Positions 44,101-56,600 are shown, counted from the stretch's first letter. The stretch is 64,000 nt of DNA from Epiperipatus broadwayi (GCA_028023455.1 JAQFVV010000028.1:1781501-1845500), one strand, 5' to 3'. Numbers and translations are program-made. Notes: generated by a model not told the origin, from the letters alone.

Positions 44101-46594
44101 GGTAAAGTTTATATATTTTCTTTTACGGTGATTTACATTTAACAATTTTAACCAATAACTATGAACATTGACTATCTGTGATTTCAATTAAAAACAAAAA
44201 TAAATATTGTAGGATAACACTTTTCGGAAAGGTAAGGAATTATCCGACTTGATAAAATTTTAGTTTTTTCCCCCCTTTAAAAAGAAAAAAAATCATTCTT
44301 AATTTTAAAATAAATAACAGTTTTATGTTACAATAAGTGATGTTAAGTCAAGAAGAAAAGTATAGTTTAATTGAAGAACTGAAATCCCCTGGTGGGGAAG
44401 TTTTTGTGTTGCTTCCAACAAATACAAACTTTGCCTTCGAATAGCAAAACAAGGCTACCTTCAACAATTTCTGACAATAAAGCCTAGAGAACAGTTCTTT
44501 GTGTCAAGTGGATTCAAAGCAGTTTTAAAAGCATTACATTTTAGCCAGAATAGGAAACAGCCCACCGTACATTTTCTGACAACTAAGTTTTGTTTAACAA
44601 GATGCAGACTTAATAACAAACCGGAAAGCCCCAAGTTCTTTCCATCGAAACCAATGCATATTTCCACCCTCTAGAAACAAATTAAAGTAATTTCAATGCT
44701 GTATTATACATCTCGGTTAAAAACTTCAACTATCTATTATGAGAAAAACAGACTTGCTGATTCAAAAAGGAAGGAATGCTTCTAGCATTCTGATTAAATT
44801 CAACAATCATAATCTTTACGAATAATTCAGAGAATAGTTACATCCTATTAAAGACAATCAGTTTCTAGAGCAGACAGTCACTGAAAAGAAGCAAAGACAA
44901 CTATAATTGTAATAATTAATTTTATAAAGTTTACATGGGGGACTATTCAATATCTGATTGCGGAATCAAATATTACGAATATAAAATCAATTCTGTTTTC
45001 TTTTATAAAATAATATGAATGCTGGTCATGTGATATATATATATATATATGACAAAACGGACACGTAAAAAGGTGGTTAATGAATCCCTCTACCGTGGTC
45101 ATGAACTAATGTTCGAATCTGGTTTAAACATAAACATAATTTTAGAATCCAAACAAATTTAGCAGTTAGTAAATGGAGATTTGACAGCTATTTTTGCCTA
45201 TGCAATAAAGGATAAAAAGAATATCCTAAATATTTAGCATTTGATTAAATTCGTGAATGCACATTTTTCTTTCACTGTTTTTATATAGAGAATCCTAATG
45301 CGGTCTCTAATTACAGTGGGCTATTTCATAAACGCAATTTTTATGACATCGCCTTTACTGAGAGGGGGGAAAAAACCCTCTGAATTATAACTATTAATAT
45401 TAAGACAATATGTTTGTAAAAAAAAAAAAAAAGTGATAAAATGGTTAGTAGAATCATGTGATATCCACATTTAATGAAAGTGTAATAATAATTTGGACGT
45501 TTCCATAATCTCATGTCATACATCGTATCATCTTATCCATTCTCAGCTCAATTTATTTATGCTTACATATCATCTGTCATCAATCCATTGCCAAGACAAT
45601 ACAAAAAGTAGAAGATGGTGTGCTATGGTGACATTATTTATAGATTAGATCCATTTAAATTTTGACACTTATGGACTAATGATAAAATCATATAAAATGT
45701 ATTTATATGATGACAAAATAGAAAATTTATAATAATATGAAATACAATAAAAATTGAAACCGTAGTTTGTTTTCATATCTCAGTGTTGTTTACTTTCCAT
45801 CTCACAAAACTAAACTTGAAAATTTTAAATCAAAACTAACTTTATCAGTTGTGATAACTGACTGTCTCATGACCTTCCAAGTGACAAAATAATCTATTTT
45901 TTGTAATTGGAGATTTCAAATAAAGTCAAAATTTTAATATTGTATTTAAAAATCGTACTAATTCTAAGTGCTGGTTTTTAAAAATATAACGCTGGTATTA
46001 CAGACGTACCAGAAGAATATTGTTGGATAGTCAAAATGGTCACCTATTTTTGGAAGTTTGGATGAAATAGAATATTGCATTTGCACTGTTGTTTGTCTAT
46101 ATTAGATGTATGATGAATGATGTGAAGAATAATCGATAGGAATTAAAATTACAACAATAAATAATAAAATAATTAATAAGAAATGTAATTACAATGTAAA
46201 CTAAAAGTATTTATTTCTGCAAATTAATGGTTAAAAAAAAGATGAATAATTTTAACTATGGTGAAAATTCTTATGATAATTAAAGCTAAGGATAAGAATT
46301 AATTAAGTGGAGAAAAGTAAAAATGCAATCATGAGTAATCTCTTCTCTACTTAAGCGACATCTAGAGCAAAATTGACAAATCAAAGCACACTTGATGATA
46401 GAGTATGAAATCTTCATTTCCAGAACATATATTTTTTTATCCATTAGTAAAATATAAAGAATAGAAAAAAATATAACAGCTAGAACATTGTGATCACCCA
46501 AACTTATAGTAAGGCCACTCTAGAGAAAAATGAAGATAATTAAAAAAACCAAATAATTTTCATTCTATATGCTTAAACAGATTGTTAATAAGAG
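44101..46594. other. Unassigned region
   Basis: Apparently single-copy within the window. 44340-44700 is somewhat richer in GC than its surroundings, but stops occur in all frames beyond about 68 residues, and I see no splice or domain signals. 45418-45432 is an A run. Confidence 0.35.
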
Positions 46595-46852
46595 TAGCAA
46601 ATCCTTCATACAGTAGTGCTATCAAGAGAAAACCTTCATAATCAATGGATGCAGGAAGGTTTATGCATAAAATCTCTATCTAGTGCCTACTCATCCAATA
46701 TCTTCAGTCTATCTCACAAGCTAGAAAATAGTCTAGAGATATTGGATGAGTAGGCACTAGATATGGATTTTACGTACAACCATTTCTGCATCCATTGATT
46801 ATGAAGGCTTGCATTTAGGGGTACTATTAGGTGGAGAGTTTGCTAATGAAGA
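46595..46852. mobile_element. F1 fold-back, copy e (centre deleted)
   Basis: Arms 46595-46715 and about 46725-46850 with TCATAATCAATGGATGCAGG and its complement, and ACTCATCCAATATCTTCAG opposite its complement. The hammerhead core is lost; AGCTAGAAAATAGTCTAGAG remains. Confidence 0.7.
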
Positions 46853-47239
46853 TAATTGTTCTAGGAACCTTATGAGTAATTATGCTCAGTACATCCTAGT
46901 GAAAAAGGAACTGGCTCTCTTTATGTGTAACCTGTAATACCGTCTTTGAATGGACATATGCATGGCATCATGATGTAAATTAGCTATTTTCCACCAAAAT
47001 TTAAGAATGTAAGTAAAACTATATCAAGAACATGAAATATGACAGTATGTTTTATACTTTGACTACAAGGAATAACATCCTAAACATTAAATTTTGTTTT
47101 ACATTAAAGCATTTGCAATTATTCAAACTATTTGACAGAGAAGCCATGAATTGCAAAAAAGTTTTCTAGTAGTTTGCAAAATTTTGTAATGATAGAGAGA
47201 ACATGGAAAATATCTATGAACATAACTTCATATCCTTGT

Positions 47240-47402
47240 TTTTTACTTCACCTATGAGTAGTAAGTTTTAAATTGCACTTTACGCAAAAAAGTGAAGCTT
47301 ATTATTATTAGAAAAGAATTATATGGCTGAGCACTCAGAAGTATAATTCTTTTCTAATAATAAGCTACACTTTTTTTTTTGCGTAAAGCACAATTTAAAA
47401 CA
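47240..47402. repeat. Fold-back MITE-like repeat, family M
   Basis: Left arm 47265-47323 (TTTTAAATTGCACTTTACGC, then AAAAAGTGAAGCTTATTATT) is the inverse of 47341-47400, with 17 bases between. A related single arm lies at 48939-49033. Confidence 0.75.
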
Positions 47403-47844
47403 TAACTTCATATCATAAGTTAAACTGTGTCACTAAAAGTACATGTGTTGACCCGGAGATTAAGATTCAGACAGTTTAGAGAGACACACTTTTCACTATG
47501 AGAGGTCTAGTGTTATCATTATAAAAGTAGGTATTATATAAGTAAATTTATTATTTTATTGTAATACATTTATATAACTAAATGCTGTTATTATATAAGA
47601 TAATTTATTTCTTGTTCATATTTTATTATTGTTATGTAATTATATTTATACAAACAAATATATTTATTATCTATCATAACTTAACTTTTTATGCATTATT
47701 TTTCATTTAGAAAATGTGCCCTTGAGTAATAAAAAGCAATTATGGTAAAATACAAGCTTAACAATTTTAATTTTAGTAATAGTAGAAATAATAGTAAAAA
47801 AATAGTTATAAAATCATCAAATATTATATAATTTTTTGATAAAA

Positions 47845-48185
47845 AATTATTATTGCTACTGCTTCTGCTGCTACTGCTAATACTACTACAAGTACTGCTG
47901 CTACTTCTCTTGTTCTGCTGCTGCTACTACTACTATTACTACTACCACCACCACCACTACACTGCCATTACCACTACCACTATCACTTCCACCACTACTA
48001 CCATTACTACTACTACTACTACTACAACTACTGATGCTGCTGCAACTGCTACTAGTATTACTACTACTACTACCATTTTTACTACCACTACTATTACCAT
48101 TACCACTACTGGCATCATTACTATTACTGCTGCCATCACCCCACCTTACCACTGCTGCCACTACCACCACTACTACTACCATTAT
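47845..48185. repeat. Interrupted trinucleotide tract (CTG/CTA/CCA type)
   Basis: About 340 bases of pure YYR-type triplets (CTG, CTA, TTA, CCA). Every frame on both strands reads as homopolymer-like peptide (Leu, Thr, Tyr/His, Val, Ser runs), so apparent ORFs across it are artefacts. Confidence 0.9.
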
Positions 48186-48938
48186 ATTAATAGTTCACTT
48201 AAATTTGACTCGTCATTCTCAGGATTATTGTTTACATCGTAATAAACCCATGAAAATATTTAATTCAATGTATACCATTATCTGGGGAAAATTAATTATT
48301 ATTTTCAAGATATTAAAAAAGATGTAAGTCTTATGAGGTCTCATACTTATAAAAATGCCTGTTTTAAATCCTTATAGCAACATGAGTTAGAAGTAAAAGA
48401 CAAACTTATTATTATTTCCATATAAATTTAGGATAAAAAAAGATATATATTACTTGAAAAAACTTGTTTAGATTTAGGATTGACAATTAGTAATTGATGG
48501 TTTCCTGGTAACATCAAAGGTAAAGTTGTCTGCTTACTTTCTTAATTTCAATTGTTTACAAAATATAATATTGGACAAACATTTGTAAGCTTATTCGTAT
48601 AATTGTCATCATTATTATTTATTTATATGAGCAATTGAATTTTGCTGAAGTTTTAGTAGTATAATACATTTTCCAATAAACAAATGTAGTTCAGGATGAA
48701 ATTTCACTACTCTGATATTCTTAGGCTTAGAGCATTTGTGAATTTTTTTTGTATGAACAGATTTTTTTGGGTCATCTCATTGCAATTAGGCTTAAGAATT
48801 TATAGATATTTATAGACTTTTTTGGCTCTTTAATTTCATTTATAACTGTTTGCACAAACTAATTTATTCCTTTATAATGTCAAAGATTATCTTTGCCATT
48901 TCATTTAGAAAAAATAAGATCTTGAATAAAATCCTTGT
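48186..48938. other. Unassigned AT-rich region
   Basis: Nothing recognised. Confidence 0.4.
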
Positions 48939-49033
48939 TTTTACTTCACCTTTGAGTAATAAGTTTTAAATTGCGCTTTACGCAAAAAAGCGAAGCTTAG
49001 TATTATTAGAAAAGAATTATATGGATGAGCACT
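48939..49033. repeat. Single arm of family M
   Basis: TTTTAAATTGCGCTTTACGC, then AAAAAAGCGAAGCTTAGTAT and AGAAAAGAATTATATGGATG, matching 47240-47333. The other arm is missing here. Confidence 0.7.
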
Positions 49034-49244
49034 TTCAGAGAACTTAAGGCTCCATATTCATAGCCTATTTTGGGAGTGTCAGCTTACATTGAGGTTTCAA
49101 GTGAAATTTAGGGGTAATTTATGCAAAATTTATTCAAAGTTTTCTTTCATAAAGATCATTTCCTGGAGATTGCAAAGGATGATTCTGTTCGATTTATTGC
49201 ATAGTTGTCATTTGCAATAAAGCATGCCTCCTTTATATTTCATT

Positions 49245-49829
49245 TCATAACATTATGTTCAGCACACAGTGCCCTTGCCATAGCGGATTCGAACACATGG
49301 CCTGTTGTTTTTTGGTGCTCAAAGAATATGGATTTGTTTCAGTATTATTTAGAGCCTTCCTGTATAAATAATGATGTTGAGATGTTCTGGTGGTGATGTT
49401 GGCATGCGTCTCTCCATAATATGCTGCTCTACATCCATTGGTTGGGAATGAAATTTTGTAAACTGCTATTTGATCAGAAGGTATTTTGTCTTTGGTATTT
49501 CTTATCATTCTGTTTGTTGAAGGTGGGGCATGGAATCCTAATTTGAAGGATTCAGCAAATATTTTATAATATTTCCTAGCAATTGATGGTATGTAAGGTA
49601 GCAGTATTCTGGGTTTATTGTTTTTAACCATGTCAGTTTGTAACTTAGTTTGAAATTGCCTGATCTTTTTGTAGATAATGGTGTGTGAAAATCCAACATC
49701 TTCCAGTTCTTTAATATAATTTGTGAGGTTCTTTTGCGGGCATGCCATGATAGTCAAGCCATTGGAAATTCGAGGATTTATACATCCAAACTCGAACTCA
49801 CCCAACTCACATAAATTGGCTGGACTCAC
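49245..49829 (-). CDS. Penelope-like element GIY-YIG region (194 codons)
   Basis: Residues about 75-125 match the PLE connector (LLPYIPSIARKYYKIF, then APPSTNRMIRNTKDKIP). The endonuclease signature follows at about 122-144: VYKISFPTNGCRAAYYGET, that is a GIY-like VYK and a YIG-like YYG; then ANITTRTSQH carries the usual Arg and His. The normal Cys pair is altered (only one Cys). The C-terminal third no longer follows the family and probably reflects a frameshift near residue 155. The start at Met is nominal; homologous protein would extend upstream into the reverse transcriptase, which is absent. In its reading direction the ORF is preceded about 65 bases upstream by the F1 end, supporting F1 as the terminal repeat of this PLE. 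Confidence 0.75.
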   Translation of the reverse strand: MSPANLCELGEFEFGCINPRISNGLTIMACPQKNLTNYIKELEDVGFSHTIIYKKIRQFQTKLQTDMVKNNKPRILLPYIPSIARKYYKIFAESFKLGFHAPPSTNRMIRNTKDKIPSDQIAVYKISFPTNGCRAAYYGETHANITTRTSQHHYLYRKALNNTETNPYSLSTKKQQAMCSNPLWQGHCVLNIML

Positions 49830-49894
49830 ATCTTTCCAGCACAGAAAGGTTTTAAATAATAGGTATTTAGATTACAATATCCTATCTGTATATG

Positions 49895-49932
49895 CTAACA
49901 AAGCAAAGCAAAACTCCATATAGTAGTATGAT
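49895..49932 (-). mobile_element. F1 outer end abutting the PLE ORF
   Basis: AACAAAGCAAAGCAAAACTC then CATATAGTAGT, the outer end of F1 copy d (42930 onward). In minus-strand reading it lies just upstream of the PLE ORF. Confidence 0.7.
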
Positions 49933-50333
49933 GCTTGCTGTATATGCTAATTTTATAGTTTTTTTGGTTTTGCAATTTATATTTATGAACCAATTACATC
50001 AGATTCAGAATTAATAAAATTATTCAAAATTAAAATTAAAAATTATCCACAGCCAATGATTGTACAATTGAGACAGACTTCTGAAATGCAAACTCACAAG
50101 CACAAAACAAACTTATCCAATTATTATACCATAATTCTGACTAATATTAAAGTGATCTTTAATATCAAAAGTAATTTTAATATTCAGCTGTTTCAGAATC
50201 ATAAATTTTCAATAATAGAGATTCTTTAATTTTTCTATTTCAGTTTTTTAAAAAGACAATTTTAACTTGCATAAACATAATTTCATGAGCCTATATTTCT
50301 TTCATGGATATATAATATGCACTTAAGATACTT
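49933..50333. other. Unassigned AT-rich spacer
   Basis: Nothing recognised. Confidence 0.4.
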
Positions 50334-50426
50334 ATTTTTTTTTCATATGTCATGTGTTGACAGGGAAGCAAATCTGGGCCAGCTGCTTGGAAGGCAGCTA
50401 TGCTAATCACTAGGCAACCAATGCTT
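50334..50426 (-). mobile_element. tRNA-derived SINE, copy 5 (oldest)
   Basis: Minus strand: AAGCATTGGTTGCCTAGTGA, ... CCCAGATTTGCTTCCCTGTC, and an A tail. A and B boxes are both eroded. Confidence 0.6.
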
Positions 50427-50459
50427 GATACTTATTTTTTAATTTACTTTTATGCACTG

Positions 50460-50790
50460 TCACTCATTCATTTCTGCTCAAACTGCTTCGACCTATATAT
50501 AATTTTTTACAAGAACAAAGCATAATACAAACCAATCCAGGAGCATATACAGTCTACCTCATACAAAGAATATACATAACCACACACATGTGAAAAAAAT
50601 AAATGACTTCCAATATATGTTTTTCATGCTGAATCAGCACTTATCAGTTGCTCTAGGTCATCATCTCCCACACACATATATAATCAATGCTTTGTTTATA
50701 TTAAGATAGAAAATCTTCAAACTTTAATGATCACACATCAATCTATTCCATCGTGCAACTTTTCAGTCTTCCATACAATTAAAAATCTGA
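50460..50790 (-). mobile_element. F3 repeat, copy d
   Basis: ACACACATGTGAAAAAAATA, GAATCAGCACTTATCAGTTG and CACACATATATAATCAATGC match F3. The hammerhead region reads CTGATAA with intact stem II pairing (GTGCTG/CAGCAT, one G-U). Confidence 0.65.
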
Positions 50791-50984
50791 TGATGGAATG
50801 CTCAAATCCCTTGACATTTCCATCAACATTGTCATGACCATGTTGACATTAAATCATTCTGATCCCTCATGTATAGGACTTTATCCATTAAAATATACTT
50901 AAGGATAAGCAGTATACTGGTAGAATTTGTAATATTTAAATACAGCTATATTTTATACCCCTGGTATTTAGATATAATTATAGG

Positions 50985-51128
50985 GGATCTGAACTCAGAC
51001 TTTCAAGTTCTCTTCAGCTATCCAATCTATCTCATATAATTAATATACATGACTATACACATTTATTTTTTCTACATGTGTGTTGTAATGTGTATTGGTC
51101 ATATATGATAGATTGGATAGTTGAAGGG
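50985..51128. repeat. Small fold-back of F3 outer ends
   Basis: GGGGATCTGAACTCAGACTT, then CACATTTATTTTTTCTACATGTG and GATTGGATAGTTGAAGGG: F3 outer sequences inverted around a short centre, with the hammerhead part deleted. Confidence 0.6.
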
Positions 51129-52217
51129 AAATTGCACATATTGTGTAGGAATGTAGATAAGCTATTTACCCACAAAAAATTTAAAATGCTAACGTATATG
51201 GATAACGAGTCATAACATAAAATGTGATAGTGTATTTCATTCCTTAACCTAAAATCACATTCATATCCTAACTGGGTAAATGGCTAATTTTGTTTTTATT
51301 CTAAGTAAAATCTTTATGAACAAAAGCAATAATTATATACATTTTTAAAGCAATTATTTATATATAAGTTTTAAATTACAGATCTTCATATATATTTATC
51401 TGGTTGAATAAAATTAAGCATTGTCTCCACTTTATTTTACTATATGTTATGGTTTACAATGGTGTGCAGCTTTCCCTTTTCACACTACTGCACTTTTAAT
51501 GTATTATTTGAAAAAAAAAACTGCAAATGTTAGCAGTATAGACAACTTTTTGCAGGATTGACAGTATCTTATTAATATGACAAAGTTATGAGGGAGGTGG
51601 CTTAGAAGTCAAGAGAAATTAGAATATCTTATTGGCTGAGTGTTTAAACCCAAGGTTAAACTACTGAGTACATAGATTTATAAAGAAAAGATATAATTTT
51701 CTGTAATATGTTTACAAATTAATGAGTATAATGCAACATTTTGGCTAAAGACTTATTTTTAAACCAAAAACTACATCTAATAGGAGATAGTATTGGGAAA
51801 GCATTTTATTTTAAAAAAAAGAGCTCTTAGAAAGTTTGTTAAGGCAATCAAAAACAGTTTCTATTGGGTAAAAAGAAAGCACTTTTATCAAAACAGTAAA
51901 CAAAATACTCTTCAAAATTTTAATAATAATAAATGATGTATTAAGTTTTTGAAATTTTTTTTTTTTTGGATGATAACTAATCCTAAATATATCCTTTTTT
52001 TTAATGACATAAAGTTGAATATCTAATATTTTATACTTTCAAATTTTAAATAGGCAAATTACCACTAATTAGGGCATGCTCCATTGCTGTAAGTAAGAAC
52101 ATTATTTAGATATTTATTTATATTATATATACATATTAAAAATATATATTTAAAATTTTTATCATGTGAAAACTTATGTTTGCAATTAATAATGTAAAAA
52201 TTAGTTATATAATATAT
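51129..52217. other. Unassigned AT-rich region
   Basis: Nothing recognised. Confidence 0.4.
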
Positions 52218-52571
52218 AAATTACTACACATGTATAAAATGTGACAACCAGAGTTGAAAAAATTCAAAAAATATATTAATAAGTAATACTATTTTGCCAA
52301 GTGCTTTCAGTACCATATAACAGAATCATGGCAACAAATTGGAACTGAACAGTTAATATTCTAGTGCATGCTCAATGGAACACTAGTATTATGCTGATTG
52401 ACAAAGTTATTAGATTTAGAAATAAACCAAGCACTGGAATATTAACTGTTCAGTTGCAATATGTCACAATGAGTCTGGTTCACAGTATCAAAAATGCTCG
52501 GCAAAATAATATTAGTGGTTAGTATATTTTTTGACTCTGGTTGTCACATTTTATGCATGTACAATAATTTA
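52218..52571. repeat. Fold-back MITE-like element
   Basis: Outer arms pair over CATGTATAAAATGTGACAAC opposite GTTGTCACATTTTATGCATG, and pairing continues inward (AACTGAACAGTTAATATTC opposite GAATATTAACTGTTCAGTT). Arms about 52218-52375 and 52430-52571. Non-coding. Confidence 0.75.
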
Positions 52572-53139
52572 CATTATTTTACAGAGTTTTTATGTTATTT
52601 ATATAATATATAGAAAAAATGTACAAATAAAATTTTCAAATGTGGAGAAATATTTAATAAATGATTCACTAGACAGGAGAAGTTTTCAGCTAAACAGATT
52701 AATTAAATGATATTTGTTTTAATTTTTCAGTTTATTTCCATAAGTCACATGGAGACAAACCAGTACCCAAGCAATTTTTTTCCATTATCTTTTTAGGAGA
52801 TACTATTTATACTTTATATTTTCAAAAATCATTTCACGTCTTATTATCCATATTGTTTTTAGAGCATACAGAAAAACCATTGCATTATATCGACATAATA
52901 TTTTAATATTATTTCTTATAGCTATAATTACATAATTATATAACACATTTATCAATTAAAGAGATAGATGGCACTGCAGACAGCTTGGAGAGAGAATCAG
53001 TCACCTATTTACTGTAATATATTGGGTATGTTTAAAATCTTACGAGCAACTAAATCCGTTTGTTACTATAATAATTCACAGGTGAGATTCACAAAAAATT
53101 ATTTTTTAACAACTTTTAAATGAAGCCCTTTCTTATATC
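52572..53139. other. Unassigned AT-rich region
   Basis: Nothing recognised. Confidence 0.4.
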
Positions 53140-53920
53140 AATGCAAATATGTTTGTTAGACAAAAGATGGCAACTATTAATGTGATAATGCTTCAGAGGT
53201 TCAGAAAACATGTCAAGAGTTATCAAAATGAAGATAAAAAAAAGTAGGACTAAAGATAATTGCTGAAAAGGCTAAAATAATATTCAATAGATTTTCTCAG
53301 AAAAAATAAAAAGATATTTAATCATGAATTAGAAGAAATTTACAACTGTAAATACCTTGGTAAGGTTATAAATGCAGATGGAAATGTAGTGGAAAAAATG
53401 AATCATAGAATTTAGCTTGGAAGAATTGCTTTTAACAGAAATAAATTAATAATAAAACAAACTATGCATATGCGTTTTTTAAAAAAAGATTTTTAGTAAA
53501 ACCAGTTCTTACTTATGGATCTGAAACTTGGATACTTACAAGAATGGCAGTGCTTTTGACAGAAATAAATTAATATTAAAACAAAGTATGCATATGTGTT
53601 TTTAAAAAAAGGGTTTTAGTAAAACCAGTTCTTATTTATGCATCTGAAACTTGGACACTTACAAGAAGAGTAATGCAAAGCCTCCAAAAACATATTAGGA
53701 GTAACAAGAAGAGAATAAAAGTAAAATGCATGAGCAAAAAATTTAAAAAAAAAACAATAAATAAATAGTTGAAGTTTTATTGCAAAAGACTCGAAAAGAG
53801 ACCACATACAAATGGATGAAATAGCTTATGTGTCGTGGAGGAGAAGCTAGAAATGAGAAAAATTGGGTTAAACTTAGAATCTTGCAGTGGAATGATTAAA
53901 AATGATGATAAATGATTAAA
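53140..53920 (+). pseudogene. LINE family A, 3' third with internal duplication
   Basis: Matches 24205-24930: TCAAGAGTTATCAAAATGAA, AAATAATATTCAATAGATTT, GTAAATACCTTGGTAAGG, then the TTATGGATCTGAAACTTGGA block. That block occurs twice (about 53436-53545 and 53561-53668), a tandem duplication of about 120-125 bases inside the copy. Stops throughout. Confidence 0.75.
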
Positions 53921-55599
53921 GTTAGCTGAACACACACATAAATATATATATATGCAGGAAATAAGTTAAATAGTTTTTAAATATTCTTTTTTCAGTATAA
54001 AGATCTGTTCAACAGCTCGTAAAAACAAGTACAGTGAAGAGAAAAAAGATATTATTCATGTGACTTGCCGATTGTTGACATTAGCAATATTGGATTGGTA
54101 GTTAGATCGATTATATATAGGCCGGTTGCTTGAAAAAAATAATGTAATTAAAAAAATTCTTCATGTTTTATGCAATCCGAGTTTGAATACATATGATAGT
54201 CACGACAAGTAGATGTACTACCACCGCATATGATGACTAACTCCATCTTTCCATAATAATCAGAAATATTTCCCAACATACTTGGTATATATTGATCTTT
54301 TACTTTTTTAAATAAGAATCGCTTCTGAGGTTAAAAATCTATAGAAAATCTCATTGACAACACATTTTATTCCTAAATCATAATGAATAATCGCAAATCA
54401 CAACAAGATTATCGATTAGAATTGTCTTGTAAATTACCTTATTTGTAATTCTTATGGATGTCTGTTTCCAATTTTCTTAATAAATATGTTTTAAAATGTT
54501 ATTCCCAGAACTGAATTTTCTATTTATTTTTAAATTATTGTGATGGACTTTTTAATGATAGAGGAAATGGAAGAAGGGGGGGAGAAGATTATCTTAAGTA
54601 GATTAAAACTCTTGAGTGTATTAAAAACTATATGAAGGACTCAGAATGTTTTCTACAGGTTAGAATAAAAGAAAATTACATACTTTTCTCATTATCTAAA
54701 TAAGATTTTAAAAGATTTATTTATAAAAACTTAAAAAAAAAAATCATTATTAATCTTTCTTAAACCAAATGCTTTTTTTGGTTTAATTGTTTTATAAAAT
54801 AATATTTTTTAGAAAAGACACATTCATTTGAAACTGTATTTATTTATCCTTCAAATTACCTAAAAATCAAAATAGATCATATGGTTGCATTCCTAGAATT
54901 TATGGTCATCTAAATTTTATATATTTAGTGTGACATTCATTCATAAAACAAAATTATTATTCACGAATTTTATTAAATTCATTGTTATTGTTTTTTTTAT
55001 ATAGACTAATAGACTAGTGGTTCCCTATTTTTTTGGCCATTCTCCATCTAAGCATCTTTAAAATCCTGATGCCCCCCCCCCTCCGTGACATATAAGTCTT
55101 ATTATTCAAAAAGTGAACTTCTATTCACGTGGAGAAGGCCTAAAAGGAAAGAACAATTGATTTTCAAACCACTTAATTCAATCCAAGTAACAATGGAGGG
55201 GTAATGAGTAACGGTTATCTAACCAGAAAAGACACGGAGAAGCCGGTGCGGAAAAAGGGAAATTTAAAGAAACATTCTTAGCTTAATTTATGAATACTAA
55301 AATATAAGAACAATTAACAGACTTTCAAATTCAATGTTAATAACTTAAAAAAATATATTTAAAAAATCGCTATTAATAACTCATTCTCGAATTGCCTTCC
55401 TGAAAAATCAAATTGTACCCTGTGGGGCATATGCACTATGTTGGCAACCATTGTTATAGACTCACACATAAATATTTTTCTGTAAAATCCATTTGTAAAT
55501 GTAAAGAATAATGGAATAGTTTTATTGTTAAAGAGTTCATACAAATATTACCAAATTCACCACTTCTTTTATTTTGCTGTAATATCTTATACAAGTACA
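53921..55599. other. Unassigned region
   Basis: C-rich run near 55071-55083. 55130-55260 is less AT-rich. No repeat or gene recognised. Confidence 0.4.
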
Positions 55600-55712
55600 A
55601 TTTATCCACTACTTTGAATACTTTATAGTAAAAACCTCTGAAGAAGACTGCAGGATAGTCAAAATGTCAATAAAAGATTTTTTTCTAAAAAGTGTTCAAA
55701 GTAGTGAATAAT
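55600..55712. repeat. Short fold-back with hammerhead-like centre
   Basis: Arms TTATCCACTACTTTGAATA and GTTCAAAGTAGTGAATAAT. Centre: CTGAAGA at 55638, then GACTGCAGGATAGTC and AAAATGTC. The same centre occurs at 794-830; here GAAA is lost. Confidence 0.6.
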
Positions 55713-56414
55713 ATATATTTATGTCAGTTCATAAAAAGTTCTAGTGCTGAAAAGGCCAGAACTGAAATTGATTCAAAGACCTAATGTTCCCGAGTCTGGT
55801 TCTAGTGGCAAAACTGAATTAAATTTGAGGATTTTATGTCCAGGGTCTGATATTTTATCATTCTAATACAACATACATGGTGTACATATAATTATAATAC
55901 TTAAAACATTAACTAATATTACAAACATTATAACCTTCTATTATTCAATATTATAAATATTATTAATTGGAATTGGGTACATTTGAATAAGTCAAAAGCT
56001 TGAACAGTGCTTACTATAAGCAGATTCTACAAAATTTTATATAATTTAGTACATATATTTGAACACATACTTATAATTAGATGTCAAACAAATTATTATA
56101 ATGACCAACAATAATCATATGGTTCTAAAATCAGTCCTATTCACTCTTCTCTATAACTACTTGCTGTAAATATAGGAAAGCAATGAACCCCATATGGTAT
56201 AGAGATTTAAAATTCACATTTCCAGACTACTTTCTGGCTTTGCTACTAAAAAATAATATAAACAATTTCATGTAGTTCTGAATAATTTTCAGTCAATATA
56301 TATATAAAGACTTATAAATCCAATAAATAATATTATATTTCAACCAGAGGACTGGTTTTCATCAGAAAGAAAAAAAATACACAGTAAATATAACGATAAG
56401 TATTATATTTACTC
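55713..56414. other. Unassigned AT-rich region
   Basis: A possible hammerhead core on the minus strand near 56341-56372 (CTGATGA, six-bp stem AACCAG/CTGGTT, GAAA) lacks a good stem I. Otherwise nothing. Confidence 0.35.
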
Positions 56415-56600
56415 TATCAATCTGCAGAACTACTTTTGGTTAATTCTTTAACCAAACGTAATTCTGTGGATTGAAAGACTGTTTATAATAGTTAATTACC
56501 ATTATATATATTATTTTTATTGTTATTACAATAGTTTTTTTAATTAACGAACATTTCATTTGTGTGTGTGTGTATATATATATATCAATGTATGTGAGTT
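56415..56600 (+). mobile_element. PLE 5' flank shared with the 2.6-3.1 kb fold-back
   Basis: CAATCTGCAGAACTACTTTT, CTGTGGATTGAAAGACTGT and TTAATTAACGAACATTTCAT match 2625-3070 with short gaps. Lies just upstream of the RT remnant. Confidence 0.6.

Noticed and set aside
44461-44667. 68-residue minus-strand ORF in a less AT-rich stretch
   Set aside because: No domain, no splice context and no homologous piece elsewhere; kept as unassigned sequence.
47853-48327. Overlapping ORFs of 60-129 residues on both strands
   Set aside because: They are readings of the triplet tract (Leu, Thr, Tyr, Val, Ser runs) and not genes.
56341-56372. Hammerhead ribozyme on the minus strand
   Set aside because: CTGATGA, a six-bp stem II and GAAA are present, but stem I does not pair and stem III is only AT-rich; too weak to call.
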